DNA from: Reticulascus tulasneorum
Taxonomy: Eukaryota; Ascomycota; Sordariomycetes; Glomerellales; Reticulascaceae
Direction of reading: 5' to 3'
Length of the DNA stretch: 64,000 nucleotides
Assembly (NCBI GenBank): GCA_001557505.1
Contig: LSAX01000012.1
Coordinates: forward strand, 248,001-312,000
Each line of letters opens with the position of its first letter. The first letter of the stretch is position 1. The position numbers and the translations under genes are program-made. The notes under the pieces were generated by a model, which did not search any database, was not told the origin of the DNA, and saw nothing but the letters and a program-made list of their open reading frames with translations. Below are positions 43,263 through 54,844 of this stretch, in pieces.

Positions 43263-44464
43263 TAGTAGATCCAATGCCGCTCCAGGCCAAATCTCACCGC
43301 ATCCATGATAAGTTCTCACTGGGGCAAGACCGGCGAGGCGATTGCAGGTGGACGGACGGTCGATTCAGCTAACCTAAGGTAGGTAGGTATTTAAGGCAGG
43401 TAGGTAGATGGCGGTTCTCGGGCGGGAATGATCATTGAATCGCAGTGATTAGAGGTACCTGATGAGGTACCCCTACCTACCTTATGCACGCTGCTGGCAG
43501 AATGGGGCAGGTGGTTGGGTTTAATTACAGGCGTGCACCACGCCAGAACCGCCATCATGGATCCGCATCGGGGGGCATTTACCAGGGCTCACCACTGGAG
43601 TTTTCCAGTTCAAATTTTCCAGTCGGTTATTCGCCAACTTTAGTGGGTGTACGGTACCTATGAGGGGTAATCAATCCACACCCACCACTACTTCGTAATA
43701 TGCGTGTTGCAACTGTCCGCCAAGGGACCAGCCAAACATTAAGTGGACGATTCCACACAGCGTGATGGAATTCCATCCATTAAAGAGATGGCTTTGACCT
43801 CCCGTCTCTAATGGAAGCCCAAACTCGTCAACCTTTTTTTTTTTTTTTTTTTTTTTAAAGCGCACGGCGCATTCGCCAGGGCGATCGTTTCCGTCTCCTA
43901 TGTCCCTTATTATCTCTTCAAGGAATTCGAGCTGTCCTGAAAGACGGCTTAAAGCCTGATCCGTAGGCCATGCCCGATCCCGATACGTCGAATATGAGGC
44001 GAGGTTTTAAGCCACTGTGATTGATTCGGCCTTTACTGCCTTTTTTGTCGCGTCGCTGGACATCGTCGCCCTGAGGGATGTAGTGGCCTTAAGTGACCAA
44101 TGCAACGACCTCGGCTCCGTTGGTGGTCAAGTTGCCCAGGTACCGTGGACCTCAATTGTCATATTTCGGCCCAGGGGCGCCTCAGCAGCCTGCACAGGTT
44201 GAAGCATGCGGCTCCGCGGGCGACCCCACCCACCCCAACTCGAAAGGGTTTCATTGCCCAACTCTTTCACAGCAACATGTAGTAACTTCGAGGCTGCCTC
44301 CAATGTGGTAGGTCTGCCAAGTTAGAGTAAGCAGGCTACCCCTTGAGAACCAAGTTGAGATAGGAAATTCCTTAGCCCGCCTTAGATATGTAGGCGACCG
44401 TGGGATACTTTGTATCTGCCGCAAACCTCGAGCATACCACGACACGGGCCCAAGAGATGATAGA
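43263..44464. other. Intergenic region with homopolymer and transposon-like debris
   Basis: Contains CCTAGG/ACCTACC-type short tracts near 43370-43480 and a poly-T run at 43834-43856. No gene recognised. Confidence 0.5.
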
Positions 44465-45720
44465 CCTTACCATATGTAACCTGGAGCGCCGAGAACCCCG
44501 TGGCCTTCGCCCCTGAGAAAGGAGTGCAATTTACCCGCTAGAAAGACCACCCGTACACTCCACTCAGGATCCGGGACAAATTGGTCCTGTCCGACAGAGC
44601 AAGTGAGGTGGCTAGGAATATGGCTCGACCGCCAAGTTTCAAACACCACATCATAATCCGCGCTGCAGTATCTGGCTAGAACTATCTTCAGACACATCGA
44701 AAACAGCAGTCGCGTGCGCTGGGGCGCCCCCGTCAGCCGTCCACAAGGCACTCCACTCGATAGTTGTCCCAAACGTCTACCGATCTGATGTGTGGTTACC
44801 CAGGCCCGCAGAACCTGTAACAAAGAAGACAAGAGATAGATACCCGCAGGTCCAGCACGGAGTCTCCGACCAGACCCAGAAGATTCAACTGGTCCTCAAA
44901 CAGACTGCCTATCTACATGGAAGACAACTCCCATATCTGTTCCCTTAGAAGAGTGTAGCACGCCTCCCGCCCATATCCTCTTGAACGCTGCGTGATCTAG
45001 ACATACAGTATACAGTACGCCTTGGGAGCCTAGGCGATTCCCAACCCTTGTAAAACGGATTGTCAACCACCTCTCGCTTCTGAACCGGAATGACTTCTTG
45101 ACTCACTCTTCTCACGCCCCTTCTTCCAGAAACCAACCCTAGGCCAACCCTAGGCCAACCCTCGGACGCCAGCGCCCCCCTTCCCCCCTCGATCCCGGCA
45201 GAAAAGAAGGAGACAGCCGCATAATCTTTCAAGCGCTGGGCTACCAACCTCAACAATGATGACATCACCATCTCCTCAAATGGGTAAGTAATTAATCCAT
45301 GAGGCAGTCCCAGCCGGGATGGATCAACGATATCTGACAGCGAGTTCCCACCCGGGAGACTCACCTCCAGCCAGCAACCATAAGGCCGGCTTCGGTTAGG
45401 CAGCATACTTTGGCCATACACTTGTGTGGGCGGACAGCCACCCCTTTTCTCGCACGAGGTCTTTGACGCCGAGGCAGAAGGTGCCCAGGCAGGCCAACAA
45501 CTGGCTCCCGACGTCAAGGCCACGTCGCGTGAGCTCCCCGCACCCTCGAACAATGTCGCCCCAGAGATGCCAGCAGTCATCACATGTCTATCAGGCACCG
45601 CGGCCTTCCCCTCCCAAGAGGCCCCGTCCTAGTCAGATAGGTCCCAGGCCATCCGGACGTGCCCGGCAACGAAGTAGCTGACAGGCTAGCCAAGGCATTA
45701 GCATCTTTTCCTCTCACCCA
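44465..45720 (+). mobile_element. LINE retrotransposon relic (reverse transcriptase end and RNase H)
   Basis: Plus-strand fragments in changing frames. WSAENPVAFAPEK then a stop, and VRWLGIWLDRQVS at about 44475-44640, match the region after the RT palm in fungal LINEs. HEVFDAEAEGAQAGQQLA at about 45450-45505 and GHPDVPGNEVADRLAKALA at about 45647-45705 are RNase H landmarks. Many stops show it is dead. The 5' extent is uncertain. Confidence 0.75.
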
Positions 45721-45794
45721 GCTAGAGCGCCCCCTACCTAGAACTTCGCGACACAAGCGGCCAAGAAAGAAATTAGAACAACCGGCGCAGGCAC

Positions 45795-45990
45795 AGTGGG
45801 GTTAGGGCCAAGCAGCACAAGCTTGTGTCCAGCAACGGCCGGCAGGATTGTTTTGATGCGGGCAGCCGGAACATTAAAATCAAGTGGCAGGTACGCGAGA
45901 TTCGCTCTGAGAAATGCCCAGAAACGTAACGATAGTCTGGCGGCAAGACCGCAGCGCCAGCACTCGCTAAGAACGGTACAAAACTGCGGG
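45795..45990 (-). pseudogene. NRPS adenylation-domain relic A
   Basis: Minus-strand reading LRANLAYLPLDFNVPAARIK then TILPAVAGHKLVLLGPN, closely matching A2 of NRPS 1 (MKANLAYLPLDINAPAARIE). The preceding CxTIVxFLG region is frame-broken. No further domain adjoins it, so it is an isolated fragment of the NRPS 1/NRPS 2 family. Confidence 0.8.
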
Positions 45991-46839
45991 TGATATATGA
46001 CATTGTCAGCGGTTTCTTCATCTGTACAAAACGATGTTGCAGTCACCAAGGTAGACATGGGAAACATTTTGACTGCTGAGGTCGTCGCAGCTCCCACCGC
46101 AGCTACCAGTCCAGTGCCTGTCCTACGAATATTGAAATGGGATCCACGAGGATCATCAGCCTACTGCACTTGCACCGCCAGACTTGCTGGCCACTTGCCG
46201 AACCTAGCCCATTCCCGCCAGCTCCCGTCGCTACCTCTTGTAGATCTTGATACAGGAATACCGATCCCAGGCTTTCCAGCATTATCTCCGATATCAATGG
46301 AATTGATCGTAAGTAGCTGTTCTAGAATACTTGATATTACATACCCAGGTACTGACTTGTGGTAGATAATATCGCCTATAATATCCTGCGAGCCTTATAT
46401 ATCAGCGATAAGATAGATGATGTACTAGCCTTACGAGAGAAGGTTCGTCTGGCGATCCTATGATTAGTTTATACTGGCTGAATGGTGCTGGCTGGATCTG
46501 GTTTGTATCATTGATAGCAGTATCTGATGGGAACTCTTATTTCATTGATTACTTTAAGCTACCCAGAGTAATGTACTTGACGAAACATCTCATGTCTCCA
46601 TGATAACAACTGTTAAACTCCACAACATGTGATTACCGATGGCATACAACTTTTTGTTCCCTCTCGAGATCACGGGACATACATAAATCTAGACTATTGC
46701 TCGGCCTGCGGGTATTACCCACCTCTTCTAATATAGTTTACATCGGCCAGTTAGCAATAAACAAGGTAGCTTATAGTGACGTCGAATGTAAATAACAAAA
46801 AGAAAAAGACGTGCGAATATGGTCGGATTCCCATTATAC
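45991..46839. other. Stretch between two NRPS relics
   Basis: AT-rich from about 46300 to 46820. A 122-codon plus-strand open frame (45997-46365) is not recognisable. Probably eroded mobile or NRPS DNA. Confidence 0.4.
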
Positions 46840-47530
46840 GCGCGTGAGCCGGGCCACTAGAAGTAGTAGTCGAATGCTCGATGGTAACGCCTTTTGGGGT
46901 CCTAGTACTGCCCGACGTAAAGATAATATAGGCGGTATTGGTCGGCTATATAGTCGTTACTATTAGTGTCTCGTCAGCAGGGAGCTAACCTATAGTCTCC
47001 TCAGAGACCTGCAGCACCATGTAGACCGAAGCGGCAACATGTAGGCTAGTAACGTTATCAGCGACGCCGATGAAGGCTGATAGTTGGCATCTAATGTCTC
47101 CCATCCGCTTTCGGGGCAGCTTAGGATCTAGGGGAATGAATGCGCCACCCGCTTTGAGCACTCCCCGCAACGTGATCAGAATCAATAGTGACCTCTCCAA
47201 GCATACCAGCACGGGCATCTCAGGAATAACACCAAGCCCGACCAGATGGGGCACGAGTCGAGACGACAGTAAGTCGAAATATTCATATATCAGATTACCA
47301 TCCCATGCATACACTATATCGGCGGCAGGGCTAGTGACCACTCGAGCTTCGATAAGGTGGTGCAGGCATTCGTGCACCCGCTGGGGCGGTATTTTGTTCT
47401 GCCACGCGACGAGCGCCTTATCGCGACTCCTTATCTTCTCAAGCCTGCATATACTTTGATTTAGGCTGGCGACTGCGTTATGTAGAATTGTGACGAAAGC
47501 GTCGACGATGCTGGAGTACTGACTTGTCGT
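46840..47530 (-). pseudogene. NRPS condensation/adenylation relic B
   Basis: Minus-strand reading covers the end of a C domain (AWQNKIPPQRVHECLHHLIE) and the start of an A domain (VYAWDGNLIYEYFDLLSSRL, GVLKAGGAFIPLDPKLPRKR, 47000-47420). It continues in another frame into the A3 core (FTSGS-like, then PKGVTIEH, about 46860-46930). It belongs to a different NRPS subgroup from relic A, closer to A1-type sequences. Frames and stops show it is dead. Confidence 0.75.
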
Positions 47531-48375
47531 ACGTTTAGAACTCGATCTGTTCAAACATGGACCGCTTCCGGACATGTCGGCGCCCAAGCACGTCACGCAA
47601 TTAGACGCAGATACCACGCGAGCGAGTACAACACAGCGTGCCCCGCCAGTATTTGCCGAAAACGCTTCTGACAAGGCGCAAAATCTTCTCCGGCTTCATT
47701 TATATGGATGCGGAAAGATAAAAACCTCTGATCCGGTGTATAACCACCCAACCGAGACGAGGCCCACGACCCTCCCGACTAAAACATTCACCTCCCGAAG
47801 CTCCACCAACAGATCCTCTATTGACCAGACGTCCAGCCACACTCTTGATTTCACGATCACTTCGCCAGCAACAGCGGCTGTACAGTCTGTCAGGGTACTC
47901 GGGTGCGGTGGCCAGGCAATATCCAAACCTAAGGGAGCCAGGGATGGGACACCAGAGCGGGCTCGTCCCTGCTTATCAGCAAGGTATCAGTAGCAGTGGA
48001 AACATGTTCCGGAGTTGACTGCACAGCAAGGGGAGTGGCGAGCTCGAACAGTGTTGCATGAGTTGTCGAGGCTCTCAAATAGGCATTGTATCCACTCCTC
48101 CACCTTAGGGAGTTGGATGGTTATTTTGTTGGGGAATGGTGTAATTTGTACAGTCTGGCTTACGAAGAATGGCCATCCAAGGATGTCTCAGACTGGTGCT
48201 TATCTACACTGCGGGCATCGAACAAAACGTCTTTACGCATGGCAGAACACGATCCAAACCCGTGTCAATGCCTCGAATGCTCCAATTAACGCAATGGGAA
48301 CGAAAAGGGTCTTTGCTGGTGCATTATTAATCGACATCGTTGACCCATCAGTGACGCTAGAGTGCTGAGTGGCCC
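47531..48375. other. Intergenic region downstream of hydroxy-acid dehydrogenase
   Basis: Open frames of 117-139 codons exist on the plus strand but none has recognisable motifs. Nothing I can support. Confidence 0.4.
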
Positions 48376-49954
48376 CTACAACTTATTTCTCATATTCGAC
48401 CTCCACTTCGAATAATGATGCTCTTCCGTCGTGGGAATGAGATGATCCACTGCAAGTGTGCTAATTAAGCCCGGATGGAGCTGATCGAGGCTCGTGGCGC
48501 CACACATGCGCATGGTTGTCTCCAGCTCGTCGATGAGAACTGCGGCAGCTTTAGCAATGTCTATACCTCGCCAGAACTGGCCAAAGGGTGTGGATAGCGC
48601 AGAACTTACTCTCGGCATACCTCCTCACCCCTTCTCTCCCATAATTCAACCCATACAAAAACCCTCTTCCTATGCCCACAGCCTTTGCCCCCAAGCACAG
48701 CGCCTTGAAGATATCCGTCCCCCTCGAGATGCCTCCGTCCACATACACCTCCATCTTATCGAACACCTGCGGACAGCACCGCCGCAGCTCCAGCAGCACC
48801 AGAATCGTCGCTGGGCTGGTATCAAGACTCCTCCCGCCATGGTTAGACAGCACGATGCCGTCCACCCCGACGTCCATCGCACGCACCGCGTCCATAGCCG
48901 TTTGGATCCCCTTCAGCACGACCGGCATCCCGGGCACGGTCCGCCGCACCCAGGCGATGTCATCCCAAGTCACCGAGGCGTCGATGTAGTTGCCTGTGGT
49001 GCGCCCCAGACCGCCGCCCTTGGAATCGTTGCGCGCCTGCTCGCCCGTCCTGGGGTTGGACAGGCTCTCCTCGACCGCTGCACGCTCGTCGGCCTCGCGC
49101 TTTCCCGCAACGGGCGAGTCGACGGTCATAACGACGCCGCGGACGCCAGGGAGGCTAGCGGCCTCTCGCAAAAGCGCCTCGGATCGGACGCGGATCTTGT
49201 CGACGTAAAGCTGGAAGAACAGCACGCCATCGGACGGCCCCTCGTCGTCCCCGGCGAGCGGGAAGTGCGAGCTAACAGCTGCGGCGATCTCGCGAAGCGG
49301 GTACGAAGCCGAGGTGGAGATGTACTGCGCGAGACCAAGGTCCCTGCAGGCGCGGCCAAGCTCCTTCTCGCCGTCCGGGTGGAAGACTTTGCCGAGGCTG
49401 GTCGGGGCGCAGAAGATTGGGGCGCGGACGCGGTGGCCGAGGATAGCGGTAGAAATGTTGACGTGCCGAACGTCGACAAGGACACGGGGACGGAGCGTAA
49501 TGGCGGCGTACGTGGAGGCGTTGCGTCGCTTGGTGTACAAGTCGGTGGCGGCGGAAGACACGAAGGCCCAGGTTTTGGGAGAGTACGAGACTGAGGCAGC
49601 GGCTTCAAAATCTCGGGCGTTGATAAGGGTTTCCAGGAGGGGTTTGGCAGGCATTGACCTCCGGGAGATGCGTAATTGTGATAGCGACTGGGTCCAGCTC
49701 TCAGGGACGGTGTTCTTGTCGAGCACTCCAACATGCTTCGCGACGGGGAGAGTAGACTTGATGAGTAAGGGGGCGTGGACGTCGTCGTAAGCCGCCGTGG
49801 CATCTCGCCCGGCGTACTGAAGCAATATACTTGCGCCTCCCGGATGGGCTGGTGCAAATTCGGTCATGTCATAGACGAATCCATTCACAACCAACCACAT
49901 GTCCTCCAATGAGGCATGTTTTTGGACATCTAGGGCTGATATCTCTGCTGGCAT
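48376..49954 (-). CDS. Cytochrome b5-FMN alpha-hydroxy-acid dehydrogenase (flavocytochrome b2 type)
   Basis: Exons 49954-48610 and 48539-48376 (70-nt intron, GTAAGT) give 502 residues. The N-terminal cytochrome b5 domain has heme ligands in AHPGG (His37) and DDVHAP (His60). The FMN barrel spans about 110-490: APIFCAPTSLGKVFHPDGE, YISTSASYPL, GVVMTVDSPV, VVLKGIQTAMDA, the active-site SNHGGRSLD and the FMN-phosphate site YVDGGISRGTDIFKAL. Family role: oxidation of L-lactate or related L-2-hydroxy acids to 2-keto acids with electrons passed to the heme; Saccharomyces CYB2 is mitochondrial. No clear mitochondrial presequence precedes the b5 domain here, so location is uncertain. Its substrate class touches 2-hydroxy/2-keto acid metabolism, which the NRPS locus also needs, but a link is speculative. 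Confidence 0.93.
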
Positions 49955-50885
49955 CGCGGATTTAGTGGCTCAGACCCAAATGGCCAAGCAAGCGAGTCTG
50001 TCGAGTTTGTGTCAGAAGCTCGTTCCTGCATCTATGGCTACCTGGTCAGGCATACTTTCTAGAGGCTGGGCTAGCCGGCTGACTAACCAATGTCTGACTA
50101 TGCGGGAGCGAAATGGTCGATTTTGGGTTGTATTAGTCGATTCTGGGCCATGTCGCAGGAAACCGGGCTGTGATGATCGGAGTGTCCATGGCAAAATGAG
50201 CCGTCTGAGACGTAAACGTGTCAATTGCGTCCTGTGTCAGTTCTACGTAAGCCTGCAGCAGCAAGTCATCCAAAAGCAGAGTCTGATCATACCCTGCATC
50301 TCCAAGTCGAGTGTGGGGGGTTGTCAGCATTTCAGTTACCCAACCACTATTCGAATTGCTCCACAGCATTGGCCTGCATGGTCCAATAGTTCCTCCACCC
50401 AGCTCTTTTGGGATGCCGTCATTCCCATCGCTTGGTAGTCTACCCACTTGCTGTAGCTGGCCTCTACAGCGTGGGTTTGCGGTTTTTACGTATATTCCTT
50501 CTCCGCCAAAGTCTCATTGGAGAAATTGAATGTGCCGAAGACAGCGCTGACCTAGTCGAGTCCTTCCATGAGCTTGTAGGGATGGATCCAGTGGCGGCTT
50601 TCGCTAGTAGTACTGCAGCAGCACCACTATTAAATTACTCGCGTCCTAACTCTGTACTTCCCTGATTGTGTAATAGCGCACGGCAATGGGCTGGGAACTA
50701 CTGGTGTAGTCACCGCTGTCCGAGATTAATACTCTCGAACAGCCAAATCTGCCCCAAAAAGAAGGGGGTTGTCTCCATATAAATAGCTGCACGCCAACCG
50801 TCTATTTAATATATGCTAGCAACATGGCATTTACATGATCTAATGCAATGCTTTTTGTGACATGTAATCACCAATCTATCCGCGC
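49955..50885. other. Intergenic region between hydroxy-acid dehydrogenase and THEM6-like gene
   Basis: About 930 bp between two minus-strand genes: promoter of the dehydrogenase and 3' region of the next gene. No further feature recognised. Confidence 0.5.
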
Positions 50886-52019
50886 CTAGCCCAATGGGAA
50901 AGCCCCGAGAGCGCCGTCCTCTCCACTATCAAACAAAGCATGCGCCGAATCCAGCGCAGCAAACTGTGTCGCTAACTGCATGCCCTTGCGACGCTCGTAC
51001 TCGACGCGTCGCCAGTCCCAGTCACCCTCGGCCTGCTCATCCACGTCGCTGAGGTCGTCGGGAGTGCCGATTTCGGTCTCACCGCCGCGCCACCCGGCGC
51101 CTGGGCGCTCGGGCAGCAGGCCGCTTGCCTCGAGCAGAATAGACGGGTGGACGGTAAAACGGCCGAGCTTGAATACGTACTTGGAGACGGAGGTGGCGAT
51201 GATGTATTTGGACCAGTCGGCCGCGTCGAAGGTGCCGTCAGCGGCGCGCAACACGGCCGGCCGCGTAGGTCCCGCCCGGCGCCCGTCCCACGCCGTCGGT
51301 CGCAGCTTGCCCTTGATCACCATATGAGTCACAAAATACACCCACTTGCGGTCCCACGCCAGTACGCGACTCCACAGCTCGTAGCCCTGAAACATGCCGA
51401 TTTCGCGCCGGAAGCTGCAAAAGACAGAGCCTAGGCCGATGACGAACCCACCCTCCACCACCTTGCCCTGCTTATCCCGCACGAGCTTGTTCTGAGCATT
51501 GTCCGTGATGATCTGGATGCCCGGTGTCAACAGGTGGAAGACGAGGTGTGTTCGTGAAATGTCGAGGTCTCCAAAATAGGTGCTGTTGCTTTTGTGCAGG
51601 TTGTAGTCTGTGTCGAGCAGCGTGTTGCGTGTCGACGTGATGGAATAATGGAAGAGCGCGCGGGGCGGGAGTGGCCGGCGCTTATACAAGGTATGGTAAA
51701 GAATGCCGTGGAAGACGCGAGCCTGGTGGCCGACAAAAGTTTGTTAGCAGGACTCCATCTGATTGATATTTGGTTACGAAGGTAGGGTATAACGGAATTG
51801 TGGTTACAGAGATGACCGTACCGTCCACGCCAGCGGCAAGTTTTTCCAATTCAACGCTGCAAATAGCACCAGTAACACGCGGCTTTGCCAACCAGTGCCT
51901 GTCAAAAACTGATAGACTCGGGGTTGCCAGTCCGTAAAGACAGCGAGGTAAATCAGCCCTCCGACGGCGACCGCTGCAGAAACCGCAAAGAAGATATTAA
52001 GCGACCTCAGGGACATCAT
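50886..52019 (-). CDS. THEM6-like membrane-anchored thioesterase-fold protein
   Basis: Exons 52019-51822 and 51722-50886 (99-nt intron, phase 0) give 344 residues. One N-terminal transmembrane segment (about residues 8-27, FFAVSAAVAVGGLIYLAVF) and a second hydrophobic stretch near 45-58 precede a 4HBT-like region. That region includes LDTDYNLHKSNSTYFGDLDI (the hot-dog fold Asn/Asp region) and GFVIGLGSVFCSFRREIGMF. This order is typical of fungal THEM6-type proteins of the thioesterase superfamily. An acidic tail (GTPDDLSDVDEQAEGD) follows. Catalysis is unproven in this family. Probably an ordinary genomic gene rather than part of the peptide pathway. Confidence 0.85.
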
Positions 52020-53140
52020 GATGGGCGGCGGTACTTAGATCACTCGATGTTAGGTCCGTCTCATAAGTGAGTAACAACCAGGGCGAGACTGTTTTCAAGG
52101 GTACTTGGCAAGAAGTACCTAGAGACGAAACCGCAGCTCGCCGAGTTAAGACACTAATATCAAGAAAGGCCGCACTGACAGATTGCACAAACGCTAATAA
52201 TGGGGCTTCCGACTTGTAGAGACTAGACGTTGAACGTGGGCGGTGCGCACCGTTAGCGAGGTAGACTAGTGAGGATTATCGAGATTTCGGGTCCCGGCCG
52301 CGCCGTCTTGTACCGCATCGTGTGCTGTTTGTCTAATACTCATTGAGGAATTACGTGATTCGATTTCTGAATGCAGTTTAGGGTACATTGTGGAACAGCG
52401 TAGCACCCGCTAGGAAATTTGCAGTTAGCTACCTTATATTTGGTGTGATGGCTCCCCTTCCTATCGGTTCCTAAGCCCTCCGACCCCTATAGGGCGGCTG
52501 CAACGTTTCTGAACGTTGCCTGTCAATTGCTGTCTGTTGGGAATGGTCCCCTTGAACACTGCGTAATCCCCGGGTACAAATTACTGCCGTGAAAATTTAT
52601 GCAGTCACTTAGCAAGGTTGTGCATAACATTGTTCGATTTCTCCTAAAGGTAAACAAAAAAGCACCCCGACCCCTTCGCCACACATAGAATCTGGGAAAG
52701 CTTGGACCATCGACCGAGGAGTGATGGTCAGTGCTGGAGTACTCGCTCCTCTCGTGTTCGCTTTAAACCATGTCGACAAAGTAGACCTTTTCTATATCTG
52801 CTTACAAGCCCGGCTGCAGCAAGTCTTATCAGCAGCTATTATCCAAAGTGGATGTTCTGGAGCGGGCGTACAGCTATTTGATCACGGGTGTTACGACTGG
52901 CCTTACAGCCCATACGAACCCGCTTCGCACACCAACCACTAAAGTGTTTACCTGTCTCGGGGTAGTAAGGAGGACAATATCAAGTAGATGTTAGTCCAGA
53001 GCTGGCCGGCGGGCTCGAGCGGGTAGTTGCAGATTTTGTGGGGGAAGTGTCCGTTCTATTACTCTGTCCGTTTCAGCGGTAGATTTCGTTACTACTGAGT
53101 ATCAAGCCATTCTTTCTACCCTTCAGAGCATCTCTACATT
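52020..53140. other. Intergenic region with palindromic element copy 4
   Basis: Promoter side of the THEM6-like gene and 3' side of JmjC-like gene 2. It carries palindromic element copy 4 at 52698-52737; no gene recognised. Confidence 0.55.
52698..52737 (+). promoter_or_regulatory. Dispersed palindromic element, copy 4
   Basis: AAGCTTGGACCAT, 13-nt loop, ATGGTCAGTGCTGGA. About 680 bp upstream of the THEM6-like gene and 440 bp past the JmjC-like 2 stop. Confidence 0.7.
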
Positions 53141-54812
53141 TTATAGCTTCCGAAAGTATTCCAACGCACGCAATGACTGGATCCCGGCCTTTACCTCCTG
53201 GCGATACTCGTCAGCCGTAGCCAAATGCGGAGATGTGTAGACGTAGTTCTCATCATCGAACCACTGCTCTAACGCATCAATGATGGCAGATAGCTGAGAT
53301 GCTACAGCTTCGTCGGTGGCCGCTCGATTTTCCGCGATCCAGAGCAGCCCTTTCAAGATCTCAGGGATGGCACATTCGTCCCACAACATACCGCCTTCCA
53401 TCAGGCACGGCTCCAGCGTATAGTTCGCCTGTATAAGGCGTAAACCAGGTGGTATGAGCAAGACATCGTCTTGCTCTAGGAAAATAAGACTGCCCTTGCC
53501 TTGTGGCGACCAATCACAACCTTCCCTCGAGAACCGTTGCCAATCTTTATTATCTAGGTCGGTGGCGATCGCCCAAACTTTGACGCCTGTAAGACAGCGG
53601 ATCCAGCTACCGACAAGAGGGTCGACGTGCGCTCCAGAAAATGCGCCGGCGAAGCTGAGCAGGTCGAATCTCAGAGAGGCGTGGACATCGTTCTGAGCGA
53701 GGTGCTTGCCCGCAATGCCAGCCACACGATCTGCCAGCGTCGAGAGTAGTCGGAATCGAGGCATCCTGCTTAGCAGCGGTTCGTCTGCTCGTGCCAGACG
53801 ACGAAGGTTGGTTGTGTTACTGACCGAGGCAGTGGCATCAGTCGAGCTAAGATCAGCCTTGGCGATAGTTAGACAATAGTCCTTCATACTCATTGACATA
53901 CATGCGCCAGTCATGCTGTCCTGTACGTCGATTTGTTCCTCAGGAAAGCGTTGCCAAAGCATGTCGACGTATTCGGCGATATCGTACATGCCACTATCTT
54001 CAAAATTTTGCTTGATGACAACAGGCTGGCGAAAGATACAACCGTTGTCAGAATAGCGGCGGAACGTATCCCAGCTTAGATACCATACGTCGGCATTGTC
54101 CGACGAAGCTGCGGAGCTTTTACCTAACCGATGTTCTGGCTCAGTGTAGATGCTGGCCCAACGCTGAGGGCTTAGCCAGTCCAGCTGTAAACGACGTTGG
54201 TGTGCAACTTCTGGCGATATGTGTGGCCGGCTCAGGTCCTCGACATGTCGGCGGAGCTTGGCAGAATAACGCTGCTGTAGGATCTCAAGCGGTGGTTGCG
54301 GCCGCCGTGACCACGAGTCGCCATCCTCAACAACGCTTGATCGTGTTTGCATTAGGGCTGACCGTCTATTCGAACGCAGTGTCTCATCCACTCTTCTGTT
54401 GTCGTTTTCGCCACCACTGAGAATGGCTAAAAGTCGACGCTGCGCTGAGATTTCAGAGTTGCCGGCCTGATATGACGACGTAAGGATACGATCTGATAGA
54501 GAAGTCGCCGAGTGTGTTGCCGAACCAATAGAGATCGATGCACTGGCCCCCTGGTTATGTACGTGATCAGGATCTGATCCTGCAGCCCTGTCCACACTTG
54601 TTCCCGATCGCTCTGCATTTAGCATGCCCTCAAGATTCCCTACCACGGTCCTCGCATCATCTCTCCCTTCGTAATATTCGCCTTGCCCATCCCTTGCGTT
54701 GTGCGCAAGCTCTTGCTCGTGTCTACTTTCTTGCTCTTGTTCCTGCTCTTTTTCCTGCTCTGCTTGATTCTCCTCTTCTCCGGATTCATCAATATCATCA
54801 TTATCATCATCA

Positions 54813-54844
<32 letters not shown>

